31,096 nt of DNA from AP-16 sp036395835 (lineage in GTDB: Bacteria > Pseudomonadota > Alphaproteobacteria > Rhizobiales > Xanthobacteraceae): contig DASWCW010000021.1 of NCBI GenBank assembly GCA_036395835.1, forward strand, positions 1-31,096, read 5' to 3'. Made by a program: the position numbers and the translations under genes. Shown here in pieces: positions 8,152 to 15,630 of this stretch (position 1 is the stretch's first letter; each line of letters begins with the position of its first letter). The notes beneath the pieces are model-generated. The model made no database searches and was not told the origin of the DNA. It saw nothing but the letters and a program-made list of their open reading frames with translations.

Positions 8152-9318
8152 ATGAACGTCTTCGATACCCTGGAGCGGCAGCGGAACTGGTCGGAGGACG
8201 AGCGACTGGTGCTCGATCAGGTCAAGCGCGTCGCCGCCGACGTCATCGCGCCCAAAGCCGCCGAGATCGATCGCACCGGCGAGTTCCCATGGGACAATGT
8301 CCGCGCGCTCAATGCCATCGGGGCCAATGCCATCTTCGTGCCGGCGGCCTACGGCGGGCTCGGATTGTCCTACCGGCTCTACCTCGCGGTGGTGAAGATC
8401 ATTTCCGAGGTCTGCGCCTCAACCGGGATCATCTATTCCACGACCTTCAACGGACTGAAGTCCCTCATCGATATCGGCAGCGCAGAGCAGAAACAGCGAT
8501 TGCTGCCGCGCATTGCCGCCGGCGCGCTCGGTGCGCTCGCCATCACCGAGCCGACCGCCGGTTCCGACGCCACCGACATGAAGACGCGGTTCACGCCCGA
8601 CGGCGACACGATCATCGTAGAGGGCGGCAAGATCTTCATCACCAACGGCGACGTCGCGGAGCTCATGCTGCTGTTCGGCAAATGGTCGGAGATCCGCAAC
8701 GAAAAAGCCGCGATTTCCGCGCTCCTGTTCGAAACGAAGACGCCCGGCTTCGAGGTGATCCGCACCGAGGACAAGATGGGGCATCGCGGCTCTTCCACTG
8801 CCGCAATCGCCTTCAACCGATGCCGGGTCCCGCGTGCCAATTTGCTCGGCAAGCCCGGCGAGGGCCTCGATATCCTGCTCGCCTCGCTCAACAAGTCCCG
8901 GCCGAGCGTTGCCGCCCATGCGCTCGGGATTGCGACCGCCGCCTTCAAGGACATGGTCGCCTATATGAACGAACGGGTGCAGTCGGGCCGGCGCATCGTC
9001 GATTTCCAGGCCAATCAGTTCCTGCTGGCGGATCTCGCGACCGATCTCGCCATGACCGAGCGGTGGCTCGACTACGTAGCCTCGCTGGTCGAGGGCGATA
9101 CCGGCGAATTCGGCCTGGAGGCCTCCATGCTCAAGCTGCGCGCCTCCGATCTCGCCATGCGGATCGCCACCGAGGCGGTGCAGATGCACGGCGGCTATGG
9201 GTACTGCCGGGATCTGCGTGTCGAGCGTCTGATGCGCGATGCGAAAATCACCCAGATCTGGGAGGGCACCAACCAGATCCATCGTCAACTGATCGGCCGG
9301 AGTTTTGCAGAAAAATGA
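8152..9318 (+). CDS. Acyl-CoA dehydrogenase
   Basis: This 388-residue FAD enzyme should introduce an alpha-beta double bond into an acyl-CoA and pass electrons to electron-transfer flavoprotein, which is not encoded here. The FAD/substrate signature AITEPTAGSD is at 130-139. The catalytic base is Glu371 in IWEGTNQIHR, the position used by short- and medium-chain dehydrogenases. The QMHGGYGYCRDLRVERLMRD region at 344-363 is typical of the family. It starts six bases after the hydratase stop. In the proposed pathway it would act like AliB, oxidising a cyclohexanecarboxyl-CoA or a branched acyl-CoA. It lies between the hydratase and the racemase-like gene. Confidence 0.93.
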   Translation: MNVFDTLERQRNWSEDERLVLDQVKRVAADVIAPKAAEIDRTGEFPWDNVRALNAIGANAIFVPAAYGGLGLSYRLYLAVVKIISEVCASTGIIYSTTFNGLKSLIDIGSAEQKQRLLPRIAAGALGALAITEPTAGSDATDMKTRFTPDGDTIIVEGGKIFITNGDVAELMLLFGKWSEIRNEKAAISALLFETKTPGFEVIRTEDKMGHRGSSTAAIAFNRCRVPRANLLGKPGEGLDILLASLNKSRPSVAAHALGIATAAFKDMVAYMNERVQSGRRIVDFQANQFLLADLATDLAMTERWLDYVASLVEGDTGEFGLEASMLKLRASDLAMRIATEAVQMHGGYGYCRDLRVERLMRDAKITQIWEGTNQIHRQLIGRSFAEK

Positions 9319-9391
9319 CTCGCCAGGACGGAACGCCTTATGCACCCGCGCGCCGCGCCGCCGTCACGACGAGCCGGCGGACGTGACGCCA

Positions 9392-10501
9392 ATGCAGCCG
9401 CTCGAAGGTATCGTGGTTCTCGACTTTTCCACCCTGCTGCCCGGCCCGATGGCAACGCTGCTGCTCGCCGAAGCAGGCGCCGAAGTCATCAAGTTGGAAC
9501 GGCCGGGCGGCGAGGAAATGCGCTCCTATCAGCCGCGGTGGGGGTGCGAGAGCGTGAATTTCGCTCTGCTCAACCGCGGCAAGAAGAGCCTGGCGCTCGA
9601 CCTCAAGAGCCCGGGAGATCGGCGGCGGCTCGAGCCGCTGCTCGCCCGCGCCGATGTCATCGTCGAGCAGTTCCGGCCCGGTGTGATGGCGCGGCTCGGC
9701 CTGGCCTATTCCGACATCGAGAAGATCAATCCGCGGGTGATCTATTGCTCGATCACCGGCTATGGCCAGGACGGCCCGAAGCGCGATGTCGCCGGCCACG
9801 ACCTGAACTATATCGGCGCCACCGGCTTGCTGGCGCTCTCGATGGGCGAGCCCGAGCGGCCGGTCGTGCCGCCGGCGCTCATCGCCGATATCGCCGGCGG
9901 CGCCTATCCGACCGTGATCAACGTGCTGCTCGCGTTGCAGCAACGCGCGCGAACCGGGCGCGGCTGCTATCTCGATGTCGCCATGGCGGCCAATCTGTTC
10001 GCATTCACCTATTGGGCGCTCGGGAACGGGCTCTCCGCCGAGATGTGGCCCGGCAACGGCACGGATCGTGTCACCGGCGGATCGCCGCGCTATCGGCTCT
10101 ACCCGACGGCGGACGGAAACATCGTCGCCGCCGCGCCGCTCGAGCAAAAATTCTGGGAGGAGTTCTGCGACATCATCGCCCTCGATCCGCCGCTCCGGGA
10201 CGATACCCGCGATCCCGCGGCAACCGCGCGCGCGGTCGCCGCGGCGATCCGCGCCAAGACGGCGGAGGAATGGCGCGAGCGCTTCGCCGGCCGCGATTGC
10301 TGCTGTTCGATCGTGGCAACGCTAAAGCAAGCGGTCGCCGACCCGCAGTTCCGCGATCGCTTCCGACACGTGCTGGTGAACGAGTTGGGCGCGCGAATAC
10401 CCGCGCTGCCGGTGCCCATCGAGGACGATTTCCGCGCGCCTGCCGACCGGGCGCAATCGGCCCCGGCGCTCGGCGCGCACAACGCGGAACTTTCCCGGTA
10501 A
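9392..10501 (+). CDS. CaiB/BaiF family protein with alpha-methylacyl-CoA racemase residues
   Basis: This is a 369-residue family III CoA-transferase fold. It could be named a CoA transferase, but the residues fit the racemase branch: His136-Asp137 in AGHDLNY, Asp166 in IADIAGG and Glu251 in PLEQKFW. These correspond to His126, Asp127, Asp156 and Glu241 of the Mycobacterium tuberculosis racemase (numbers from memory) with a constant offset of ten. Racemases of this type interconvert R- and S-2-methylacyl-CoA, so that a stereospecific dehydrogenase can accept the substrate. ATG 9392 was chosen; an in-frame GTG lies nine bases upstream, and neither has a strong ribosome binding site. The gene closes the forward CoA operon. 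Confidence 0.85.
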   Translation: MQPLEGIVVLDFSTLLPGPMATLLLAEAGAEVIKLERPGGEEMRSYQPRWGCESVNFALLNRGKKSLALDLKSPGDRRRLEPLLARADVIVEQFRPGVMARLGLAYSDIEKINPRVIYCSITGYGQDGPKRDVAGHDLNYIGATGLLALSMGEPERPVVPPALIADIAGGAYPTVINVLLALQQRARTGRGCYLDVAMAANLFAFTYWALGNGLSAEMWPGNGTDRVTGGSPRYRLYPTADGNIVAAAPLEQKFWEEFCDIIALDPPLRDDTRDPAATARAVAAAIRAKTAEEWRERFAGRDCCCSIVATLKQAVADPQFRDRFRHVLVNELGARIPALPVPIEDDFRAPADRAQSAPALGAHNAELSR

Positions 10502-10504
10502 ATC

Positions 10505-10606
10505 GTCATGCCCGCGCTTGGCGTCGCTTGGCGCGGGCATCCACGCCTTCACAGCCGCGCGGAAGGAAGACATGGATGGCCGAGACAAGCCCGGCCAAGA
10601 CGGCGG
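10505..10606. repeat. Intergenic dispersed-type repeat with two hairpins
   Basis: The gap between two convergent genes holds a perfect 10-base inverted repeat, ATGCCCGCGC (10508-10517) with GCGCGGGCAT (10531-10540). It is followed by a second GGCCG/CGGCC hairpin around 10578-10596. The wording, including ACAAGCCCGGCCAAGACGG, resembles repeats I remember from Bradyrhizobium-type intergenic regions. It could serve as a bidirectional transcription barrier, but no T-tract follows the stems. Copy number cannot be tested from this window. Confidence 0.55.
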
Positions 10607-10622
10607 CTGTTATGAGCTTTCG

Positions 10623-10991
10623 TTATTGATCGGTCGGCGGCGAGGTCACGACAAGGAATACCAGATCGGTGATCCCGGAGTTGGCGATCGAGTGCTCGAT
10701 CCCGGGCGGCAGGAAGATCACGTCGTGCTTGCGCACGACGCGCGTCTCGTTGCCGATCTCCATCAGGCCCTCGCCTTCGAGCACGTGATAGACCTGCTCC
10801 TGGATCTTGTGGGCGTGTTTTTGGACATAGGCCATCGGCTGGTACATCGAGATGCGGTAATCGATGTGCCGCGTGCCGGCATTCTCCGGCATCACTAGCG
10901 GCTTCGACAGCGCGCCGCCAAAATGGTTGGGAAACTCCTTCCACGGCACCTCGGCGATGTTGCGGATGAACCAGCCTCGCTGTTCGGGCAT
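10623..10991 (-). CDS. Small single-domain cupin protein
   Basis: This 122-residue cupin has both conserved metal-site motifs. The first is KHAHKIQEQVYHVLEGEG, with His59, His61 and Glu65. The second is LPPGIEHSIANSG, with Pro96, Gly97 and His100. It is therefore likely to bind a divalent metal inside a beta-barrel. No signal peptide is visible, so it is cytoplasmic. It starts 15 bases after the stop of the thiamine-diphosphate enzyme on the same strand and is probably its operon partner. Such cupins may be dioxygenases, isomerases or ligand sensors, and nothing here separates those options. Confidence 0.85.
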   Translation of the reverse strand: MPEQRGWFIRNIAEVPWKEFPNHFGGALSKPLVMPENAGTRHIDYRISMYQPMAYVQKHAHKIQEQVYHVLEGEGLMEIGNETRVVRKHDVIFLPPGIEHSIANSGITDLVFLVVTSPPTDQ

Positions 10992-11006
10992 GTCGGCGGA
11001 TCCTGA

Positions 11007-12803
11007 TCACTTCACGGGCGTCGGTTCGCTCGGCAGGAAACGCGCCCCGAACGCCGGCTCGTTGTAGGGGGTCGGCGGCAGCTGCCACGCGCCGGTCGCG
11101 GGCGGATGCACATTGGCATCGACGTGCACGTCGAGCACGAACGGCCTGTTCGCACCGATCGCGTGCTCGAGCGCGCCTTTTAGATCCTCGGATTTTGCGA
11201 CGGTGACGCCCTCGGCGCCGCTGGCGCGAGCCCAGGCGGCGAAATCCGGATTGTACGGCGTGCGATTGCTGCCGCGGTAGAATCCGGTGCCGATCTCGCG
11301 GCCGCCGAACATGCCGTACTGGATATCGCGGATCGAGGCCCAGGAGAAATTGTTCCAGATCAGCCAGACCACCGGGATGTCGTATTCGACCGCGGTGCAC
11401 AGCACGTGCGGCACCATGGTGAAACAGCCATCGCCCGCGATCGCCACCACCGGCCGCTCCGGCGCGGCGAGCTTGGCGCCGAGCGCGCCCGCGGTGCCGA
11501 ACCCCATGCCCGAGAAACCCCAGGAATTGAGCATCGTCTGCGGGCGCCGCGCCCGCCAAAACTGCATGAACCAATTGTGATTGACGCCGACGTCGCAGGC
11601 GAGGATCGCGGTTTCCGGCAGCACCTTTTGGCAATCCGCAACGACGCGCTCGGGCCGGATCGGCGAGGCATGGATCGCGAAATTGGGCCGCGTATAGGCG
11701 TCCCAATCGGCTTGCCATCGCCTGATGTCCGCGTGCCAGGCTTTGAAAGCATCGCGGTTGGCGGGACGTCGCTCGAACTCGGCCAGGAGCTGACGCAGAA
11801 ACGTCCGCGCGTCGGCCAGAATGCCGAGATCCGGCGGATAATTGCGGCCGATCTCGTCGGAATCGACGTCGATGTGAATGAGCTTGGTGTGCGGGAAATT
11901 CCAGGAATAGCCGGGCAGCCATGACGAGGCGGAGCGGTCGTCGAACCGGGCGCCCACGGCAATGACGAGATCGGCGCGCCGGCCCGCTTCGTTCGCCGGA
12001 TAGGCGCCGTTGCGGCCGATGAAGCCCAGCGACAGCGGGTCCGTCATGTCGAGGCAGCCGAACCCGTTGGGCGAAGCGATGACGGGAATGCCGAGCTTGC
12101 GCGCGACCTCGGTCAGTTCCGCGCTCGCCTCCGACAGCGTCACGCCGTGACCGACGAAGAACACCGGCCGCTGCGCCGCTTGGATCAGTTCCAAGGCCGC
12201 GGTCACCTGCTCGGGCGCGGCGCCGCTGCGCTGGGCACCGAAGGGCGGCGCGGCCGGCGGCAGCTCGATTTCGTCCTCTTCCTGGAACACGTTGTAGGGA
12301 ACGTCGAGATTCACCGGGCCCGGCCGGCCTGACAACATCGCCGTCGTCGCCTGGCGCAGCGCGAGCGGCAACATGTCGACCCGGGTAGGCTGAAAGCTGC
12401 GTTTGACCACGGGCCGGATCACGTTGACGAAATCCGCCTGATAGTGCCGGTTGATCTCCTGGAACGGACCGCGGTTGAACTGCGAAGTGGGCACGTTGGC
12501 GGTGATGGCGAGCAGCGCCGAAGAATCAGCCAGTGCCACCGCAAGCGGCATGACGATATTCGCGGAACCGGGCCCGCACGACGTGAGCGTCGCCACCGGC
12601 TCGTGACGCACGCGGAAATAGGCGTCGGCCATATGACCGGCGACCTGCTCGTGGCGCGGCGAGACCAGCTTGATCCGGTCGCGCGCCTCATAGAGCGCAT
12701 CGAGCATGCCGACGTTGCCGTGCCCGCAGATCCCGAACACATAGGGAATGCGGTTGCGGATCAGATATTCGGCGATCAGCTCGGCACCCTTCATTCTCGG
12801 CAT
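11007..12803 (-). CDS. Thiamine-diphosphate-dependent enzyme of the acetolactate synthase family
   Basis: This 598-residue three-domain enzyme should make or break carbon-carbon bonds next to a carbonyl using thiamine diphosphate. Catalytic Glu52 lies in RHEQVAGHMADAY. The cofactor-binding motif starts at GDG 457-459 and closes with Asn484-Asn485. The N-terminal loop reads FGICGHGN (23-30) instead of the PGG found in acetolactate synthase. I remember a comparable GHGN in IolD and related cyclohexanedione hydrolases, while the HEQ-AGHMADAY part recalls sulfoacetaldehyde acetyltransferase. No small regulatory subunit gene is adjacent, which argues against housekeeping acetolactate synthase. ATG 12803 is the first start; a second ATG lies three codons later. 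The substrate is unknown. Confidence 0.85.
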   Translation of the reverse strand: MPRMKGAELIAEYLIRNRIPYVFGICGHGNVGMLDALYEARDRIKLVSPRHEQVAGHMADAYFRVRHEPVATLTSCGPGSANIVMPLAVALADSSALLAITANVPTSQFNRGPFQEINRHYQADFVNVIRPVVKRSFQPTRVDMLPLALRQATTAMLSGRPGPVNLDVPYNVFQEEDEIELPPAAPPFGAQRSGAAPEQVTAALELIQAAQRPVFFVGHGVTLSEASAELTEVARKLGIPVIASPNGFGCLDMTDPLSLGFIGRNGAYPANEAGRRADLVIAVGARFDDRSASSWLPGYSWNFPHTKLIHIDVDSDEIGRNYPPDLGILADARTFLRQLLAEFERRPANRDAFKAWHADIRRWQADWDAYTRPNFAIHASPIRPERVVADCQKVLPETAILACDVGVNHNWFMQFWRARRPQTMLNSWGFSGMGFGTAGALGAKLAAPERPVVAIAGDGCFTMVPHVLCTAVEYDIPVVWLIWNNFSWASIRDIQYGMFGGREIGTGFYRGSNRTPYNPDFAAWARASGAEGVTVAKSEDLKGALEHAIGANRPFVLDVHVDANVHPPATGAWQLPPTPYNEPAFGARFLPSEPTPVK

Positions 12804-12886
12804 GTCGTGTCCTGCGTGCTCGTCCCCGGGCGTTGCAGTCTAGTGCATTTCGCGGCCGTGCGGAGCGATGAGTCTGCCGGTGGCCC

Positions 12887-14581
12887 CTACCCTGCCATAT
12901 GCTTCGCGGCCAAGTAGCCGAAGGTCAGCGCCGGCCCGAGCGTGATCCCGGGACCGGGGTAGGCGCCATTCATGATCGAGTTCATGTCGTTGCCGCAGGC
13001 GTAAAGATTTTCGATCGGCGTTCCGGCACCGTCCAGCACCCGGGCGTCCTCGTCAGTCAACAAGCCGGCTGCCGTGCCGAGGTCGCCCGGATAGAGCGCC
13101 ACGGCATAGAACGGCGGATGCTCGATCGGCGCCACGCAGGGATTCGGCCCGTGGTCCGCATCGCCGAGGTAGCGCTGATACACATCGCCGCCGCGGCCGA
13201 ACTCGGGATCGATTCCACGGCGGGCGCCATCGTTGTATCGCGCCACCGTCGCAGCGAGAGTTTCGGGATCGATACCGAGCCGCGCCGCGAGCGCGCCGAT
13301 CGTTGGCCCCCGGACGAGATAGCCGCCGCGCACGTGTGCGCCAATCGACAGCGCGAACGGTTTCACGGCTCCCAGGCCGTAGCGCCACAAGAACCGCCGG
13401 TCGCAGATCAGGTAAGCCGGAATGCAAGGACCCTCATTGTCGCCCCGGAACATCGCCCGGACGAACTCGTGATACGACTGCGCCTCGTTGGTGAAGCGGC
13501 ACCCGCGACCGTTGACGGCGACCACGCCGGGTTTGCCTCGATCGGTGACGGTATGAGGAAACACGCCTTGGGAGCCGTCGTGGCGGTCGAGACGGGAGAC
13601 CGGAGTCCAGAACGCATTGTCGGCATTTCCTTCGCACATGCTGCCGCCGGCGGCGATCCCGAGGCGTAGCCCATCGCCGGCGTTGCTCGCGCATGCCGCC
13701 GAGAGAATTCCGGCTCCGGCCGGCAGATACCTCGCCCGCATCTGCGGATCCTGCAAGAACCCTCCCGTCGCGAGCACCACGCCTTTGCACGCCCGGATGT
13801 CTTTGCGGCCCGCTTCGCCGTTGCGCCCGCGCGCGATCGCCACGCCGGCGACTTTGCCGTTCTCGTAGGTCAGGCCGGCGACTTCCGTGCTCAATGCGAG
13901 CTCGACATGGAGTCGCAACAGCGAGTGCAGCAGGCGCGCGGCCAATGCGTTGCCCAGATAAAGCGAAGTGCCCCGGTCCGCGAACAGCCGCTGCCAACCA
14001 TAACGTGCGATCAGGCGCGCGACGCGGGACGCAGCGAGCAGCGATCGCCCGGCCCTGCGGAAATGCGGGATGTCGGCGCGGTCGATCATCATTCCGCCGA
14101 ACAGCATGAATTCCGGCAACGGCGGCCGAAGCAGCCGAAAGTTCTCGCCGAGCATCCGGCCGTCGAACGGAACCGGCTCGAGGACGCGTCCTCCGCGCGT
14201 GGCTCCGGGCAGGTCCGGATAGTAGTCCGGGTAATTGCCGACCGGCTTCAGGCGAACCGACGTCTTGCGCTCCAGGTAGGCAATGGCCGCGTCCGCGCTC
14301 GCGAGAAATCTCGAGCGAAGGTGCTCGTTGAAGCTGCCGGGCACGGATTGACGCAGGTAAAGTTGCGCTTGTTCCAGTGTGTCGACGATCCCGGCCTGCG
14401 CCATCTTCGCGTTCGCCGGAACCCAGACCATTCCGCCCGAGACTGCGGTGGTGCCGCCGACCTGCGCCGACTTCTCGATCAGCAGGACCCGCAGGCCTTC
14501 GGCGGCCGCGACCGCCGCTGCGGTCATTCCCCCCGCGCCGGCGCCCAGCACGATCGCGTCGTACTCGTCCGCGATGTTCAT
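12887..14581 (-). CDS. FAD-dependent dehydrogenase, 3-ketosteroid delta-1-dehydrogenase-like
   Basis: This 564-residue flavoprotein belongs to the succinate dehydrogenase/fumarate reductase-like group. The dinucleotide-binding loop GAGAGG is at 13-18 with acidic Glu36. The segment GGTTAVSGGMVWVPAN at 42-57 and a C-terminal YPGPGITLGPALTFGYLAA follow the delta-1-dehydrogenase pattern. Tyr541 and Gly545 have the same four-residue spacing as the Tyr and Gly that polarise the ketone in characterised 3-ketosteroid dehydrogenases. A role in desaturating a cyclic ketone is likely, though not necessarily of a steroid. The start was set at MNIADEYD because the upstream codons carry no domain and run into a repeat hairpin. 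A second Tyr pair could not be placed without an alignment. Confidence 0.85.
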   Translation of the reverse strand: MNIADEYDAIVLGAGAGGMTAAAVAAAEGLRVLLIEKSAQVGGTTAVSGGMVWVPANAKMAQAGIVDTLEQAQLYLRQSVPGSFNEHLRSRFLASADAAIAYLERKTSVRLKPVGNYPDYYPDLPGATRGGRVLEPVPFDGRMLGENFRLLRPPLPEFMLFGGMMIDRADIPHFRRAGRSLLAASRVARLIARYGWQRLFADRGTSLYLGNALAARLLHSLLRLHVELALSTEVAGLTYENGKVAGVAIARGRNGEAGRKDIRACKGVVLATGGFLQDPQMRARYLPAGAGILSAACASNAGDGLRLGIAAGGSMCEGNADNAFWTPVSRLDRHDGSQGVFPHTVTDRGKPGVVAVNGRGCRFTNEAQSYHEFVRAMFRGDNEGPCIPAYLICDRRFLWRYGLGAVKPFALSIGAHVRGGYLVRGPTIGALAARLGIDPETLAATVARYNDGARRGIDPEFGRGGDVYQRYLGDADHGPNPCVAPIEHPPFYAVALYPGDLGTAAGLLTDEDARVLDGAGTPIENLYACGNDMNSIMNGAYPGPGITLGPALTFGYLAAKHMAG

Positions 14582-14595
14582 CGACGTTCGGATCC

Positions 14596-14629
14596 CGTCA
14601 TCCGGCCAAGCGCCGTGGCCGGAATGACG
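14596..14629. repeat. Long inverted repeat between two reverse-strand genes
   Basis: CGTCATCCGGCCA (14596-14608) pairs with TGGCCGGAATGACG (14616-14629) across a 7-base loop, with one bulged base. It lies in the 58-base gap between the aldolase and the flavoprotein. The arms share the CGTCAT and CCGGCCA words with the repeat at 10505-10606, suggesting one dispersed family. No T-run follows. Confidence 0.6.
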
Positions 14630-14639
14630 TCGCAGCGAT

Positions 14640-15428
14640 TCAATAGGTCTTCGCGGCGGCTTGCGGCATCTCGCCGCGCGCCTCCCGCACCGCGGCCGCG
14701 GCCGCATTGGCCAGCAGCCGCGCATCGTTGAGAATGGTGCAGAGCTGGTAGCCGTCGCCGAAACGGCGAATCGCGGTCTTGGCGCTGTCGGTGTGCACGC
14801 CCGCGAACTTGCCGTTCGTGCGGGTGCTCGCGCAGATCTTCTTGATGGCGCTTACGACCTCGCCGTCTTGCGGATCGAGGGTCGGGGTTTTTCCCATGCT
14901 CAGCGACAGGTCCGAGGGGCCGACGTAGACCCCGTCGAGGCCGTCGACCGATACGATCTGCTCGAGATTCGCCAGCGCCTCGCGGGTCTCCACCATGGCG
15001 AACAGCAGGATCTCCTCATCGGCGTGCTGCCAATAATCGGCGCCGCCGTAGAGCACCGCGCGATTGGGGCCGAAACTACGCGCGCCGCGCGGCGGATAGC
15101 GGCATACGTTCACAAGTGCCTCGGCCTGTGCCTTGGAATTGATCATCGGACAGATGACCCCGTAAGCGCCGGCATCCAGCAGCTTGGCGGTGAGGATCGG
15201 CTCGTTCCACGGCACCCGCACCATGGGAACCGCCGCCGTCGTCGAGATCGCCTGCAGCATCCCGATCGCGGCCGGGTAATCGACCGCGCCATGCTGCAGA
15301 TCGATGGTGACGCTGTCGAAACCCTGGTGCGCCATGATCTCGGCCGAATAGGAATTGGCCAGCGACAGCCAGCCGTTGAGCGCGGTGCCGCCGCCGGCGA
15401 GAAGTCTTCGCAGCTCGTTCTTTCTCAT
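14640..15428 (-). CDS. HpcH/HpaI family class II aldolase
   Basis: This 262-residue metal-dependent aldolase cleaves or forms a 2-keto-4-hydroxy acid, with pyruvate as the usual product. The family residues are all present: His46 in DLQHG, Arg71 in VRVPW, metal ligand Glu147 in MVETRE and Asp173 in GPSDLSLSMG. They match His45, Arg70, Glu149 and Asp175 of the Escherichia coli enzyme as I remember it. The PPRGARSFGP loop is also standard. The start has a strong GGGAGGAGAGA ribosome binding site. The gene is divergent from the enolase-superfamily gene across 202 bases. It probably leads the reverse operon that continues with the flavoprotein, and may process a ring-cleavage fragment. Confidence 0.92.
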   Translation of the reverse strand: MRKNELRRLLAGGGTALNGWLSLANSYSAEIMAHQGFDSVTIDLQHGAVDYPAAIGMLQAISTTAAVPMVRVPWNEPILTAKLLDAGAYGVICPMINSKAQAEALVNVCRYPPRGARSFGPNRAVLYGGADYWQHADEEILLFAMVETREALANLEQIVSVDGLDGVYVGPSDLSLSMGKTPTLDPQDGEVVSAIKKICASTRTNGKFAGVHTDSAKTAIRRFGDGYQLCTILNDARLLANAAAAAVREARGEMPQAAAKTY

Positions 15429-15630
15429 TCTCTCCTCCCGGCCCGTCCGGATGCCTTTTCGCGCGACGCGAGAACGGCCTCATCGGGTTTCGCGCAAGCC
15501 GAAAGGTCATAAACACCCGGCGGCACCATGACAATGACCCGCGCTTTTCATGCCGCCGCTCGGGCTGGTGCCGAGCCGACCGGGAATCTACCATCGCGCC
15601 GAGCCGACAGGAGCAAATCGGGAGGAACGC

